Source of the DNA: Verrucomicrobiia bacterium | GTDB taxonomy: Bacteria; Verrucomicrobiota; Verrucomicrobiia; Opitutales; Cerasicoccaceae | DNA length: 64,000 nt | Assembly: GCA_030432235.1 (NCBI GenBank) | Contig: JAUIHT010000006.1 | Location: 334,476-398,475, forward strand | Reading direction: 5' to 3' | In this document: in pieces, positions 42,761 to 51,536 of the stretch | Numbering within the stretch: position 1 is the stretch's first letter | Layout of the letters: every line of letters begins with the position of its first letter | Notes under the pieces: model-generated | Seen by the model: the letters and a program-made list of their open reading frames with translations, nothing else | Database searches by the model: none | Told to the model about the DNA's origin: nothing | Made by a program: the position numbers and the translations under genes

Positions 42761-44398
42761 TCAGAGAGGCCGTTCGGGGTTGGTCACAAGCGTGAAGGAG
42801 AAACGCAGGATGCGCGGTTGTTGATTATCAAACTTAATATCAGAAACCTTTTGGATGAAATCGGACTCTGTAAAACTGTCCAGCAAAACATTAACGCGCT
42901 GATTAGCAGCCTGAGCGCTGGCGGTCGGATTATCCGGATCGTAGTCCTTGATCAGCATACGGCCTGAAAGCTGCAGGCGATTGCCGCTTTGGCGGTTGAG
43001 CTTGAGGTCCTCGAGCCAAACGTCCTGCACCTGCTGGAGACGCGCCTGCAGGTCGGAAAAGAAGATAATCCAGTTGGAGCGGGAATTAACCAGGGTCTCG
43101 AGCTTGGTGATCGTCTTGTCGATTTTCTGGGCCTTGCTCTGGTTGTCGACAATCTGGGTATGCTGATTACGCAGCTGAGGCACGCGGGATTCCAAGGCCT
43201 GAGCCTCACCCTCAAGCTTACCGGAGGCCTGACCGAAGAAGAGAATCGGCGGCACGGTGGCAATCGCCAGCATGGCGGCAGCCAAGACGAGGAAGGGCTT
43301 CTTTTTGGCGAAGGCCATCTCGTTAGCCAGGGACTGGGGCAGCAGGTTAATGCTGACTGCGTCCGGCAGCAGCAATCGGGCGGCTTCACCGACCGACTCG
43401 GAAAGATTGTACCGGTGAACGTCCAGATCGGCGGAGTCCACCCCGCTGCCAATCTGCACCGTGTTGAATGGGTCAAAGTAGTCGACGTCGACCTTCTGAG
43501 TCTCGCTCAGGTACTCCGGCAAGCCGGGAAGCAGCGCGCCGCGACCGGTCAGGAGAATTTTAGCGGGTGCTCCCGCTCCCTTCTGACGGCGGAAATTGAC
43601 GATGGAACGGGTGATTTCCTGGCTGAGCTTCTTCTGGAAGACCTGCGCATTGTTCTGCAGAATCTGGACGCTGGGATGGTCAGCCTCGTAGCTGGTGTGC
43701 CCGCCAAAGAAGGCCGTCTTCACTTGCTCGGCTTCCCGGAAGGACTTGCCGAGGCTATCCGCCAGGCTCTGGGTCAGAACATTGCCGCCAAGGGCGATGT
43801 TGCGGATGAAAAAGCCGCTTTCGGTAATAAAGAGCAGATTGCTGGCACGGGCCCCAATGTTGATCAACAGGGTATCCCGCATGTCTTCACCATGGCAGAA
43901 CTTGAAGGCGCTGTAATCGAGAATCGAAGAAGCCTGCACACTGCTGGGGTTAACCCCTTCGCGCCCCAGACGCTGACAGAAGCGGTTGATGACATCGGAC
44001 TTGATGGCGATGAGCAGCACCTCGGTCTCGACGCCGTCATCGGCGATGACCTGATTGTCCCATACCACCTCGGAGAGCGGGTAAGGGATATTACGCTGAG
44101 CCTCGAAGGCGATAATCTGCTGCTGCTTGGAGGCGTCGACGTGCGGCACCTTAATGGTCTTGGTCAGCAGTTGATAGCCAGGAGCGATAACGGTGGCACT
44201 ACCACGGTATCCCTCACCGACGAGGGTTTTAACGGCCTGCGAGGTGGCATGCAGCCATTCATCTTCCAGCGACAGGTCGTAATCAAGGTCAACTGCGCGG
44301 AATTCTTCGAGGACGAGGGAACCGCCTTCGACGGAAAACCGGGAAGCCGACACATGGCTGGCTCCGCAGTTTACGACCAGAGTTTTCGATGCACTCAT
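42761..44398 (-). CDS. pilM: PilM-PilN fusion: actin-like pilus protein joined to a membrane alignment protein
   Basis: A 545-residue protein. Residues 1-345 are a PilM/FtsA-like actin fold (LVVNCGASHVSASRFSVEGG, IKVPHVDASKQQQIIAFEAQ, TLLINIGARASNLLFITESG, GGNVLTQSLADSLG, KILLTGRGALLPGLPEYLSE). Residues about 350-545 are PilN-like: SINLLPQSLANEMAFAKKKP is the typical PilN leader, a membrane helix (FLVLAAAMLAIATVPPILFF) follows, then coiled coil (KIDKTITKLETLVNSRSNWI) and a periplasmic domain (DVWLEDLKLNRQSGNRLQLS). PilM normally recruits PilN via its N-terminus, so the fusion makes this contact permanent. In context it matches the Amuc_1101 position. It anchors the inner-membrane assembly platform. 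Confidence 0.85.
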   Translation of the reverse strand: MSASKTLVVNCGASHVSASRFSVEGGSLVLEEFRAVDLDYDLSLEDEWLHATSQAVKTLVGEGYRGSATVIAPGYQLLTKTIKVPHVDASKQQQIIAFEAQRNIPYPLSEVVWDNQVIADDGVETEVLLIAIKSDVINRFCQRLGREGVNPSSVQASSILDYSAFKFCHGEDMRDTLLINIGARASNLLFITESGFFIRNIALGGNVLTQSLADSLGKSFREAEQVKTAFFGGHTSYEADHPSVQILQNNAQVFQKKLSQEITRSIVNFRRQKGAGAPAKILLTGRGALLPGLPEYLSETQKVDVDYFDPFNTVQIGSGVDSADLDVHRYNLSESVGEAARLLLPDAVSINLLPQSLANEMAFAKKKPFLVLAAAMLAIATVPPILFFGQASGKLEGEAQALESRVPQLRNQHTQIVDNQSKAQKIDKTITKLETLVNSRSNWIIFFSDLQARLQQVQDVWLEDLKLNRQSGNRLQLSGRMLIKDYDPDNPTASAQAANQRVNVLLDSFTESDFIQKVSDIKFDNQQPRILRFSFTLVTNPERPL

Positions 44399-44492
44399 TT
44401 ATGAAGAGAAAAGAGGGTGCTTAGTTGGAGTAGGCAGCGTGAAGCAAGGGTAAATCTGCTTCAGCCATAAGGCTATATCACTTAAAGTACGC

Positions 44493-45095
44493 TTACTGCT
44501 GCTCTTTTCTGATAAAAGCGGCTGGCTCGCGGGTATCGATGGGCGGATTGGGTGAAAGGTAGGTCGGCACGAGGATGCCCTCAGTATCACCCAGTTTGCT
44601 GCGTGACATATTCTTGAAGTTCTCGATGGAGGCTCTTCCCGTGAATTTCGACGAAAAAGAACTGCTGTTTTGTATCTGGTCCACGGCCTGGCCTTTGACC
44701 TCAAGCTCTACAATCCAATATTCCGGCTCTTTGGGGAGATTATCGCGTTCCACGACGTCGTAAGGCATCCAAAAGGCGACATCCTTCTTCTTGCCGACCT
44801 GTAGGGTAATAAGTGTGGCCTCCGACTGATAGAAGGTGAAACCGTCCGACCCATCGCTCTTATAGCCCAACGTTACGATGACACGGATTTCGTCAACATA
44901 CCGGGGATTGGGCGCTTTGGGGTCCGGATTTTCGTTCGCCTGCAATTCAATGACGACATTGTTCCATTTGAAAGGGCGGGTACTGCTGTTAAACTGGACC
45001 CGGGAAACATCAACCGGGGCTTTGTCCTGGGCCTGGAGCCCGGATACCGAGAGGGCGATAAGGAGGTAAAATAGACAACGGGATAATGCGTGCAT
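44493..45095 (-). CDS. Small exported protein opening the pilus operon (Amuc_1102-like position)
   Basis: About 200 residues from the ATG at 45095, which gives the signal peptide MHALSRCLFYLLIALSVSGLQA; the frame is open from a TTG at 45134. The mature protein is beta-rich: DVSRVQFNSSTRPFKWNNVV, YVDEIRVIVTLGYKSDG, ITLQVGKKKDVAFWMPYDVV and EYWIVELEVKGQAVDQIQNS. This fits an Ig-like or pilin-like sandwich. Its function is unknown; position suggests a periplasmic part of the pilus machine. A 10-bp hairpin precedes it in the divergent spacer. Confidence 0.7.
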   Translation of the reverse strand: MHALSRCLFYLLIALSVSGLQAQDKAPVDVSRVQFNSSTRPFKWNNVVIELQANENPDPKAPNPRYVDEIRVIVTLGYKSDGSDGFTFYQSEATLITLQVGKKKDVAFWMPYDVVERDNLPKEPEYWIVELEVKGQAVDQIQNSSSFSSKFTGRASIENFKNMSRSKLGDTEGILVPTYLSPNPPIDTREPAAFIRKEQQ

Positions 45096-45166
45096 CCAAG
45101 AGGGATAAAGCGCTCGTTCGAATCCGATCAACAAAAAAGAAAGGATCTCGCTCCCTAAAATGGAAA

Positions 45167-45192
45167 GAGGCCCTCCCGGATAGGAGGGCCTC
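45167..45192. terminator. Perfect 10-bp hairpin in the divergent pilus/TolC spacer
   Basis: GAGGCCCTCC (45167-45176) pairs with GGAGGGCCTC (45183-45192) around six bases. On the minus strand it is followed by a T-rich stretch (CTTTCCATTTT). It lies 72 bases upstream of the first pilus gene, so it could be an attenuator in the pilus leader, or a barrier between divergent units. Confidence 0.5.
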
Positions 45193-45374
45193 CCGCCATC
45201 TCTACTGTATCATTCCATCGGAGTTAACCGGGAAATAGAATCGATAAATATGTTATCGAAATATTAATGTTACAATTAAGAAGATTTTTTGAAAAATTTC
45301 AACGACAACTTTCAAAGTTTACGTCTACCGTTGAAAAAAAATCTCGTCTTGCTGGAATATATGCCGCGTCAAGT

Positions 45375-47165
45375 ATGCGCTTTGTGATACAACCCCTTGT
45401 GAATGAATCGATAGCTCACCCCGTGAAGCATCTCGTGAGCGGGCTCTGCCTGTGCCTGGCGAGCTTGTGCCTGACTGTGCCCGCCCGGGCCGTCGAGCCG
45501 GAAGAACCGCCCGAAGTGCCTCTACCAGAAGAGGCCCCCACCCCGCTGGAGGAATCCCTGGAGGTGCCCCAACCCGCCGAAAATGTCATCGAGCCCGGTA
45601 AAATGGAAGCCCTCATGGAGCAAAACCTGGGTCCCGAAGATGATGCGCAGCCTGACATCAACCTGCTTCCCCAGGACGCCATCGACATCGCCCTGCAACG
45701 CAACCTCGGCCTGGCAATCGTCCGTTACCGGCCCAGCATCTCGGCAGACGGCGTCATCGTAGCCGAATCGGAGTACGACCCGGTGCTCTCCAGTGCCGCC
45801 AATGCCAGCGGGCGGCTGAGCCCGCAAGCCGCCAGTAACCTGGATGGCGTGGCCGCCGGCCAGCAACCCCAGACGACCAGCCAGAGCGGCGAATTTGGTA
45901 TCGCCCAAAAACTGCCGACCGGCGGAACCCTGCGCGCCTCCACCGGGATCAACCGCTCTACCACCAACAGCAACCGCACCTTTCTCAATCCCGACTACAC
46001 CTCCGATGCCCGCCTGGACGTGCGCCAGCCACTCCTGAAAAACTTCGGAGCAACGGTCAATCTGGCCGATATCGCCAAGGCCCGCCTGAGCCTGCGCCAG
46101 AGCCGCCTGGAGGTACGCAAGGAAGTCCTGGACGTCATCGCCGAGGCCGAAATCCGCTACTGGAGCCTGGCCGCCGCCCGCGCCCGCAAGCTCCTTTACG
46201 ACACCAACCTGACCCTTTCCGAGAGCCTCCTGGACGAAAACAAGGCGCGCGAGCGCGTCGGTTTGGCCACTCGGCTGGAAGTCCTGCAAGCCGAAGCCTC
46301 GCTGGCAGCCCGCAGTGAGGATGTCATTCTGGCTCAACAACAAGTGGAAAATTCCGAAGACCGCCTCCGCACCTTCCTGGGTGACCTGGACTACGATCCG
46401 CAAGACGCCTTGAACGTAGCGCCCCTGCCGGAAATCAACCCCCCTGTCCCGAATTTCCGCGATTCAGTACGCTCTGCTCTGGCGCAGGACATGGACACAC
46501 AGATCCAGTACGAAATCATCGAAAAGCGCCGCATCGACAAGCAGGTTGCCCAGAATCAAACCCTACCCTCCCTCGATTTGACCGCTGGTGTAGGGCTCCT
46601 CGGGCGCGACGGCGAGCCGACTCAGTCCTATGAAAACACCTATACCGGCAGCGGTTATGCCTGGAATACCGGGCTGGAGCTGAGCTTCCCCTGGGGCATG
46701 CGCGCCGCCCGCGCCGAGCTCAACAGCACCCGCCTGGACATCAGGCGCGAGGAAACCCGCCTGGCCGAAATCCAGCAAATCCTGCTGCTCAATCTCCGTG
46801 AGGCCTGGCGGGCAGTCGTGGCCGGCAAGGAGCGAACCGCCACCACACGCGCCTCACTGGTTCTCAACGAGGAAAGTTTCGTCCGTGAACGCGCCCGTTA
46901 CGATGCAGGCGCCTCCACCTTCCGCAATGTCCTCGAGGCCCAGCGCGATTTCGACGAGGCCAAAATCCGTCATCTGGATGCCATGGTCGACCTCATTCGC
47001 GCCACAATCCGGCTTTCCCGGCTGGATGGCACTATTCTGGAGCGGCACGGCTTCACCTGGGAAGAAGTCGACGAGACGACGCAACGTTTGCCGGATCAGG
47101 TCGAGCCTCTCGCCGTGGAAACTCTGCAAAACCCGTCCGCGCTGCCGAACCCCGAGAACGGATAG
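45375..47165 (+). CDS. TolC-family outer-membrane efflux protein
   Basis: About 596 residues. The frame opens at 45267, but the first 100 bases are AT-rich and not coding-like. The ATG at 45375 is used; the GTG at 45423 gives an even cleaner signal peptide (KHLVSGLCLCLASLCLTVPARA). A Pro/Glu-rich segment precedes the two TolC/OEP repeats: ALQRNLGLAIVRYRPSISAD with VAESEYDPVLSSAANASG, VRQPLLKNFGATVNLADIAK, then helical coiled-coil arms (VRKEVLDVIAEAEIRYWSLA, RVGLATRLEVLQAEASLAAR) and the second repeat ending RARYDAGASTFRNVLEAQRD. It forms the outer-membrane duct of the exporter encoded by the next three genes. Confidence 0.88.
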   Translation: MRFVIQPLVNESIAHPVKHLVSGLCLCLASLCLTVPARAVEPEEPPEVPLPEEAPTPLEESLEVPQPAENVIEPGKMEALMEQNLGPEDDAQPDINLLPQDAIDIALQRNLGLAIVRYRPSISADGVIVAESEYDPVLSSAANASGRLSPQAASNLDGVAAGQQPQTTSQSGEFGIAQKLPTGGTLRASTGINRSTTNSNRTFLNPDYTSDARLDVRQPLLKNFGATVNLADIAKARLSLRQSRLEVRKEVLDVIAEAEIRYWSLAAARARKLLYDTNLTLSESLLDENKARERVGLATRLEVLQAEASLAARSEDVILAQQQVENSEDRLRTFLGDLDYDPQDALNVAPLPEINPPVPNFRDSVRSALAQDMDTQIQYEIIEKRRIDKQVAQNQTLPSLDLTAGVGLLGRDGEPTQSYENTYTGSGYAWNTGLELSFPWGMRAARAELNSTRLDIRREETRLAEIQQILLLNLREAWRAVVAGKERTATTRASLVLNEESFVRERARYDAGASTFRNVLEAQRDFDEAKIRHLDAMVDLIRATIRLSRLDGTILERHGFTWEEVDETTQRLPDQVEPLAVETLQNPSALPNPENG

Positions 47166-47247
47166 AAGCAGGCCTCATATCAACTGGCACATGTTCTGAT
47201 GGCCAAATTATCCTAATCAGCTTGCCTTCGTTTAGCGTTTTGAAAAA

Positions 47248-48354
47248 ATGACCAGTTCCGTGTTTAAACGTGCCCTCATCCTCCTGGCAGTCCTCGGTGT
47301 TATAGCCGGGGGCGTTCTGGCCTTGCGCGAGGCGCAAAAGGAGACAGCCGGCGAAAAGGCGGATGTCGACATGACCGCCGTGGCCGAGCGCAAGACCATC
47401 GAGGAGGCCATTGAGGAAAGCGGTTTCGTCGAGCCGGTGGTTTCCACCGAAGTGCGCTCTGAAATCAGCGGCCGCATCAAAAAGATCTTTGTGGAGTCCG
47501 GAGAGCAGGTCCAGGAGGGCCAGGCTCTGATCGAGCTGGACCGCCTGGCGCTGGAGAACGACTTGGTCGAGGCCCAGCGCAATCACCAGGCTGATGCCTT
47601 GAAGATGGAGAAAGCCAAGCGCGACTACGAGCGCCTGAAAGAGCTGCACGACCAGAAATACGCCCAGGAGCAGGAATATCTGGACGCCGAGACGTCTTTC
47701 CACCTCGCCGAAATTCAGGTCGAGGTCAGCCAGGCCCGGCTGGAAAAAGCCAAGGACAATCTGGAAAAAACCATCATCCGCGCCCCGCAAGCCGGCACGG
47801 TATCGGACCTGGATGTCAACGAAGGCCAGGTCATTATCGGTGCGACCTCCGTCAATCAGGGAACGCTGCTGTTGAAAATCCACGACCTGTCCAACCTCTA
47901 CGTCAAACTGGAGGTCAACGAGCTCGACATCGCCAAGATTCACGAGGGCATGCCCGCGGAAGTCTCTTTCGACTCCATTCCTGATATGATGCTGGACGGC
48001 CAGGTCAGCCGCATACACCCCTTTGCCTTTAACCAGAACAACGTCCGCGTTTTCCGCATCGAGGTGACCTTCGAGTCCAATAGCCCGCTCATTCGCCCCG
48101 GCATCAGCGCGGACATCCGCATCGTCACCGGCCGAGCCCAGGATGCCGTGACCGTGAGCCTTTCCGCCGTCTTCACGGACGACACGGAGCGGTATGTCTA
48201 CGTCGTCGATGGCGGCGGAAGCAAAGCGATGAGCAAACGCCCGGTCGAGACTGGCATCAGCAACACCCGCTGGGTAGAAATTCGCCAGGGCCTCAACGAA
48301 GGCGAAACGGTCAGTCTGATCCGCCCCAAAAATCAGCACGATAAAACCGGTTAG
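47248..48354 (+). CDS. MacA-type periplasmic adaptor (membrane fusion protein)
   Basis: A 368-residue adaptor with an N-terminal membrane anchor (ALILLAVLGVIAGGVLAL). The lipoyl halves are SGFVEPVVSTEVRSEISGRI, KKIFVESGEQVQEGQALIEL and, after a coiled-coil hairpin (LKMEKAKRDYERLKELHDQK to EVSQARLEKAKDNLEKTIIR), APQAGTVSDLDVNEGQVIIG. A beta-barrel (NLYVKLEVNELDIAKIHEGM) and a membrane-proximal domain close the chain. It bridges TolC at 45375 and the MacB-type pump. The ATPase gene begins after three bases, so the three pump genes are one operon. Confidence 0.9.
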   Translation: MTSSVFKRALILLAVLGVIAGGVLALREAQKETAGEKADVDMTAVAERKTIEEAIEESGFVEPVVSTEVRSEISGRIKKIFVESGEQVQEGQALIELDRLALENDLVEAQRNHQADALKMEKAKRDYERLKELHDQKYAQEQEYLDAETSFHLAEIQVEVSQARLEKAKDNLEKTIIRAPQAGTVSDLDVNEGQVIIGATSVNQGTLLLKIHDLSNLYVKLEVNELDIAKIHEGMPAEVSFDSIPDMMLDGQVSRIHPFAFNQNNVRVFRIEVTFESNSPLIRPGISADIRIVTGRAQDAVTVSLSAVFTDDTERYVYVVDGGGSKAMSKRPVETGISNTRWVEIRQGLNEGETVSLIRPKNQHDKTG

Positions 48355-48357
48355 CCG

Positions 48358-49038
48358 ATGGCCGTCTTCGAGCTGCAAGACGTCCACAAGACCTACAAGA
48401 TGGGGAGCGAAACAGTGCGCGCCCTGGACGGTGTCGGCCTGGCTATCGAACCGGGCGACTTCGCCGCCATCCTGGGGCCATCCGGCTCCGGCAAGTCAAC
48501 GCTGATGCACGTGCTGGGCTTCATGGACCGGCCCAGCTCCGGCCAAATCTGGTTCGAAGGCAAAGAAGTCTCACGCATCAGCCGTGACCGCCAGGCCTGG
48601 TACCGGGCCAACCGCATCGGCTTCGTTTTCCAGACTTTTAATCTGCTTCCGCGCCTAAGCGTCGTGGACAATGTCCTGCTGCCCGTATCCTACAGTCGGG
48701 AGAAGATGCCGGACAAACGCGAACGCGCCATGTCCGCTCTCGAACGCGTCGGGATGGCCCACCGCGCCGACCACGTCCCCAACCAGCTCTCCGGCGGGGA
48801 GCGCCAACGAGTTTCTATCGCCCGCGCTCTGATCAATAAGCCTTCCATCATCCTGGCGGACGAACCCACCGGCGCTCTGGACAGCAAAAACGTCGAAAAA
48901 ATCCTGGCCCTGTTTGAGGAACTGGTGGACGAAGGCCAGACCTTCGTCATGGTCACCCACGACAACGAGGTGGCCGCCCATACCCGCCGCATCGTGCGCA
49001 TGCGGGACGGGCAAATCGAGGAGGACCTGCGCCGATGA
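48358..49038 (+). CDS. MacB/LolD-type ABC transporter ATPase
   Basis: A 226-residue ATPase with Walker A GPSGSGKST (residues 40-48), Q-loop (GFVFQTFNLLPRLSVVDNVL), signature LSGGERQRVSIARAL, Walker B IILADEPTGALD and the H-loop VTHDNEVA. This is the MacB/LolD/FtsE class that drives mechanotransmission pumps. It is separate from the permease here, unlike E. coli MacB in which both are fused. It overlaps the permease gene by four bases (ATGA), giving strict co-translation. Confidence 0.93.
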   Translation: MAVFELQDVHKTYKMGSETVRALDGVGLAIEPGDFAAILGPSGSGKSTLMHVLGFMDRPSSGQIWFEGKEVSRISRDRQAWYRANRIGFVFQTFNLLPRLSVVDNVLLPVSYSREKMPDKRERAMSALERVGMAHRADHVPNQLSGGERQRVSIARALINKPSIILADEPTGALDSKNVEKILALFEELVDEGQTFVMVTHDNEVAAHTRRIVRMRDGQIEEDLRR

Positions 49039-50282
49039 ACTTTATCCTCGGCTTTTACACCGGCATCGTCAACGGCCTCCGGGAAGTATGGGCGCACAAG
49101 TTTCGCTCCTTTCTTTCGATGATCGGCATCATCCTCGGGGTAGCCGCGCTGGTGGCCATGGTCGGTGTGGTGCAGGGCATGATCCAAAACATGCGCATCT
49201 ATTTTGAAAATGCTGGCGGCATTACCCGTATCTTCGTGGAGGACATGGAGCCTCCGGTCGAGCAACAGCCCTTTGCCCATCTTTCCCCCGGCCGCACCTA
49301 CAACGACGCGCTGGCGATCGGGGCCGGGAGCACCTTCATCGAAACCGTCGCCCCGCAGCTCAATATCGGCTGGCGTCGCATCCAGTATGGGCGCGAGCGT
49401 GAGCACGCCCCGCTTCGAGGCGTAGGCCCCGAGCGCCTGTCCACCATGAATCAGGGCATCGATGAAGGGCGCTGGTTCGGCGACCTCGACATGGAGCAAG
49501 CCAGCCTCGTCACCGTCCTGGGAGGTCACGTCGTGCGGGACCTGTTCGAGGAAGGAGAGTCTCCTGTCGGCCAAAAGGTCAAAATTCAGGGGAAGATGTT
49601 TACCATCGTAGGCACCTTGGAATATCTGGGCACGGATGAGGACCGGCGACGCAACCCCTACTACTGGCAGAATCGCGTCGTCTACATCCCTCTGACCACC
49701 GCCATGAAGCGCTTTAACGGGGACGAGAAAATCAACGAGTTGAATATCTTCATTCAGGATGTCTCCGTCATGCAGGACGCCATCGCACAGGTGGAGAACA
49801 TCCTGCTGCAAACCCACCGGGGCATCCGCGACTTCCAGGTGCGCACCATGGAGGAACAACTGGCCGAGTTCAAAAAGCTGGAGCGCTCCTTCACCCTGGC
49901 CCTCGGCGGAGTGGCCGGCATTTCACTGCTCGTGGGCGGCCTCGGCATCATGAACGTCATGCTGGCAGTCATCAACGAACGCATCCGCGAAATCGGCGTG
50001 CGCAAGGCCGTGGGCGCCCGCGGCTACGACATCTTTATCCAGTTCGTGGCCGAGGCGGTCGTCATCAGTGTACTGGGGGGCATCATCGGGATGATCGTCA
50101 GCGTCGGCCTCGTGCATCTGCTCAAGAGCGTCGTGACCAGCGATGAGTTCCGCATCGTGCTCTCGCCCGACGCCATGGTCGCCGGCTTCTTCTTTTCCGT
50201 CACCATCGGCGTGGCCGCCGGCGTCTATCCCGCCCTCAAGGCCGCCAGCCTGAATGTTATCGATGCCTTGCGTTACGAATAA
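49035..50282 (+). CDS. MacB-type ABC transporter permease
   Basis: A 415-residue FtsX/MacB permease. The first membrane helix (FLSMIGIILGVAALVAMVGVV, residues about 30-50) precedes a large periplasmic domain (residues about 55-285; TTAMKRFNGDEKINELNIFI is typical). The three C-terminal membrane helices include FTLALGGVAGISLLVGGLGI followed by MNVMLAVINERIREIGVRKA, VGARGYDIFIQFVAEAVVIS and the closing VYPALKAASLNVIDALRYE, the family's signature end. It works with the preceding ATPase, adaptor and TolC to move substrates such as peptides, lipids or antibiotics out of the periplasm; the substrate is not predictable. Confidence 0.92.
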   Translation: MNFILGFYTGIVNGLREVWAHKFRSFLSMIGIILGVAALVAMVGVVQGMIQNMRIYFENAGGITRIFVEDMEPPVEQQPFAHLSPGRTYNDALAIGAGSTFIETVAPQLNIGWRRIQYGREREHAPLRGVGPERLSTMNQGIDEGRWFGDLDMEQASLVTVLGGHVVRDLFEEGESPVGQKVKIQGKMFTIVGTLEYLGTDEDRRRNPYYWQNRVVYIPLTTAMKRFNGDEKINELNIFIQDVSVMQDAIAQVENILLQTHRGIRDFQVRTMEEQLAEFKKLERSFTLALGGVAGISLLVGGLGIMNVMLAVINERIREIGVRKAVGARGYDIFIQFVAEAVVISVLGGIIGMIVSVGLVHLLKSVVTSDEFRIVLSPDAMVAGFFFSVTIGVAAGVYPALKAASLNVIDALRYE

Positions 50283-50403
50283 GCCGGTTTTTCGGTTTTC
50301 AGTTTTCAGGTCGCAATTTTCAGTTTTCAGTTAAGCTATACCTAATCTGATGAGTCGTAGCTCGCCCGAGAAAAATCACCGAGAACCGAGAACTGAACAC
50401 CCT

Positions 50404-50895
50404 ATGAAACTCTATCTGCTCAGGCATGCCGAAGCCTCCTACGATGCCAATTGCGACGAAGACCGTGAACTGACGCGCAAGGGCGAAAAATCCATCATGG
50501 CGCTCGCGGCCCTGCTCAAGGCCAAGGAATTTTCCGGACTTAAAGATATCTGGCACAGCTCTCTGGTGCGCGCGCGGCAGACCGCGGAGCTTTTCAACGA
50601 GGACATGCAGCTCGATCTACCGCTGAAGGAGAGCGACAGCCTCAAGCCCAGCGACCCTCCCCTGCTCCTCCTCGACGAATATCTGGAGGCCAGCCACGAT
50701 CTCATGCTGGTCGGCCATAACCCGCATCTGACCCTGCTGGCCTCGGCGCTGTTGACCGGTGACGCTTCCAGCATCTGCGTGGAGTTCAAGAAAAGCGGCC
50801 TGCTCTGCCTGGAGCGCGCTGCCCCAGCCACCCTCGAACGCCCCACCGGCCAGTGGGTGCTCCGCTGGTATGTTGTCCCCAAAATTGTCCCCTAA
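50404..50895 (+). CDS. sixA: SixA-type phosphohistidine phosphatase
   Basis: A 163-residue protein. The frame is open from 50350, but the ATG at 50404 starts exactly at MKLYLLRHAEASYD and fits the family length. The catalytic RHAE motif is residues 7-10, HSSLVRARQTAELF supplies the second Arg, and MLVGHNPHLTLLASALLTGD the second active-site His (VGHNPHL). SixA removes phosphate from His of phosphotransfer proteins. It follows the macB-like gene after 121 bases of repeat-rich spacer. Confidence 0.87.
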   Translation: MKLYLLRHAEASYDANCDEDRELTRKGEKSIMALAALLKAKEFSGLKDIWHSSLVRARQTAELFNEDMQLDLPLKESDSLKPSDPPLLLLDEYLEASHDLMLVGHNPHLTLLASALLTGDASSICVEFKKSGLLCLERAAPATLERPTGQWVLRWYVVPKIVP

Positions 50896-50897
50896 GC

Positions 50898-50965
50898 GAT
50901 TTCAGATTTTTTCATTCACGTCCTACTGCCCGGAGCGTGGCCTCCCGGCCATTCAATCTGAAATC
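50898..50965. repeat. Inverted repeat directly after sixA
   Basis: GATTTCAGATT (50898-50908) and AATCTGAAATC (50955-50965), 11 perfect pairs, 46-base loop, starting two bases after the stop codon. Confidence 0.6.
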
Positions 50966-50993
50966 AGATATCTAAAATTTTAAATCCCGCTCC

Positions 50994-51422
50994 ATGCCCA
51001 AGAAAATTTTCACCTACCTCAGCGAAGTCTACTTTGACGAGCTAGACGCCCTCTGGGTGCTGCATCACGCCCGTTATCTGCACCACCTGGAGCGCGCCCA
51101 GCAGGCTTTCTTCCAGAAACTGCTCGGCGTCGAGGACTTCAACCCGCAACGCGACGAGGACATCTACGTCGTCGTGCGTAATCTGCATATCGACTTCCGC
51201 GAGCCCATCCGCAGCCCAGGCAACATAAAGATCAACTACACCTTGCGACGCCTGCGCGAGGCTGGCGTTGAAATGGAGTTCGTCATCACTTCCCCCGGCG
51301 GCGAAACCGTCTATGCCCGAGGCAGCCGCACCGTCTGCAAGCTCTCCGGAAAAACGCACCAGCCCAAAGGGTGGACCAAGCCTTTCCGCGAAGCCATGGA
51401 GGCATGGATTGAAGGGAGATGA
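50994..51422 (+). CDS. YbgC/FadM-type hot-dog acyl-CoA thioesterase
   Basis: A 142-residue protein. The hot-dog fold signature is SEVYFDELDALWVLHHARYL (residues 9-28), with the catalytic Asp in the FDELDA stretch and the His-Ala-Arg-Tyr-Leu motif, followed by HHLERAQQAFFQ. NLHIDFREPIRSPGNIKINY and LREAGVEMEFVITSPGGETV are the central strands. Members hydrolyse short or long acyl-CoA esters. The stop codon lies in the start of a 33-bp inverted repeat. Confidence 0.83.
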   Translation: MPKKIFTYLSEVYFDELDALWVLHHARYLHHLERAQQAFFQKLLGVEDFNPQRDEDIYVVVRNLHIDFREPIRSPGNIKINYTLRRLREAGVEMEFVITSPGGETVYARGSRTVCKLSGKTHQPKGWTKPFREAMEAWIEGR

Positions 51423-51524
51423 AAGATGAAAGCAGAAAGATGAACGATGAATACTCCATAGGCTCTGAGCCAAAGTTCAGCTATTCCTAACTTCATCTTT
51501 CATCTTTCTGCTTTCATCTTTCAT
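51419..51524. repeat. 33-bp inverted repeat with shared purine-rich core
   Basis: The left arm (51419-51451, including the thioesterase stop codon) contains GATGAAAGCAGAAAGATGAA. The right arm (51492-51524) is its reverse complement with one mismatch. The 40-base loop leaves only 12 bases to the next gene. A hairpin this long likely ends transcription or protects the mRNA. Confidence 0.85.
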
Positions 51525-51536
51525 CGTTTTCGCCCT

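Noticed and set aside
42989..44404. 471-codon plus-strand frame opposite the PilMN gene
   Set aside because: Antisense to a strongly supported gene with all PilM motifs; composition reflects the complement of its codons and shows no domain.
47053..48387. 444-codon minus-strand frame over the MacA-like gene
   Set aside because: The plus strand encodes an adaptor protein with lipoyl and coiled-coil motifs; the antisense frame has none.
48690..49859. 389-codon minus-strand frame over the ABC genes
   Set aside because: Walker and FtsX motifs prove the plus strand; antisense frame only.
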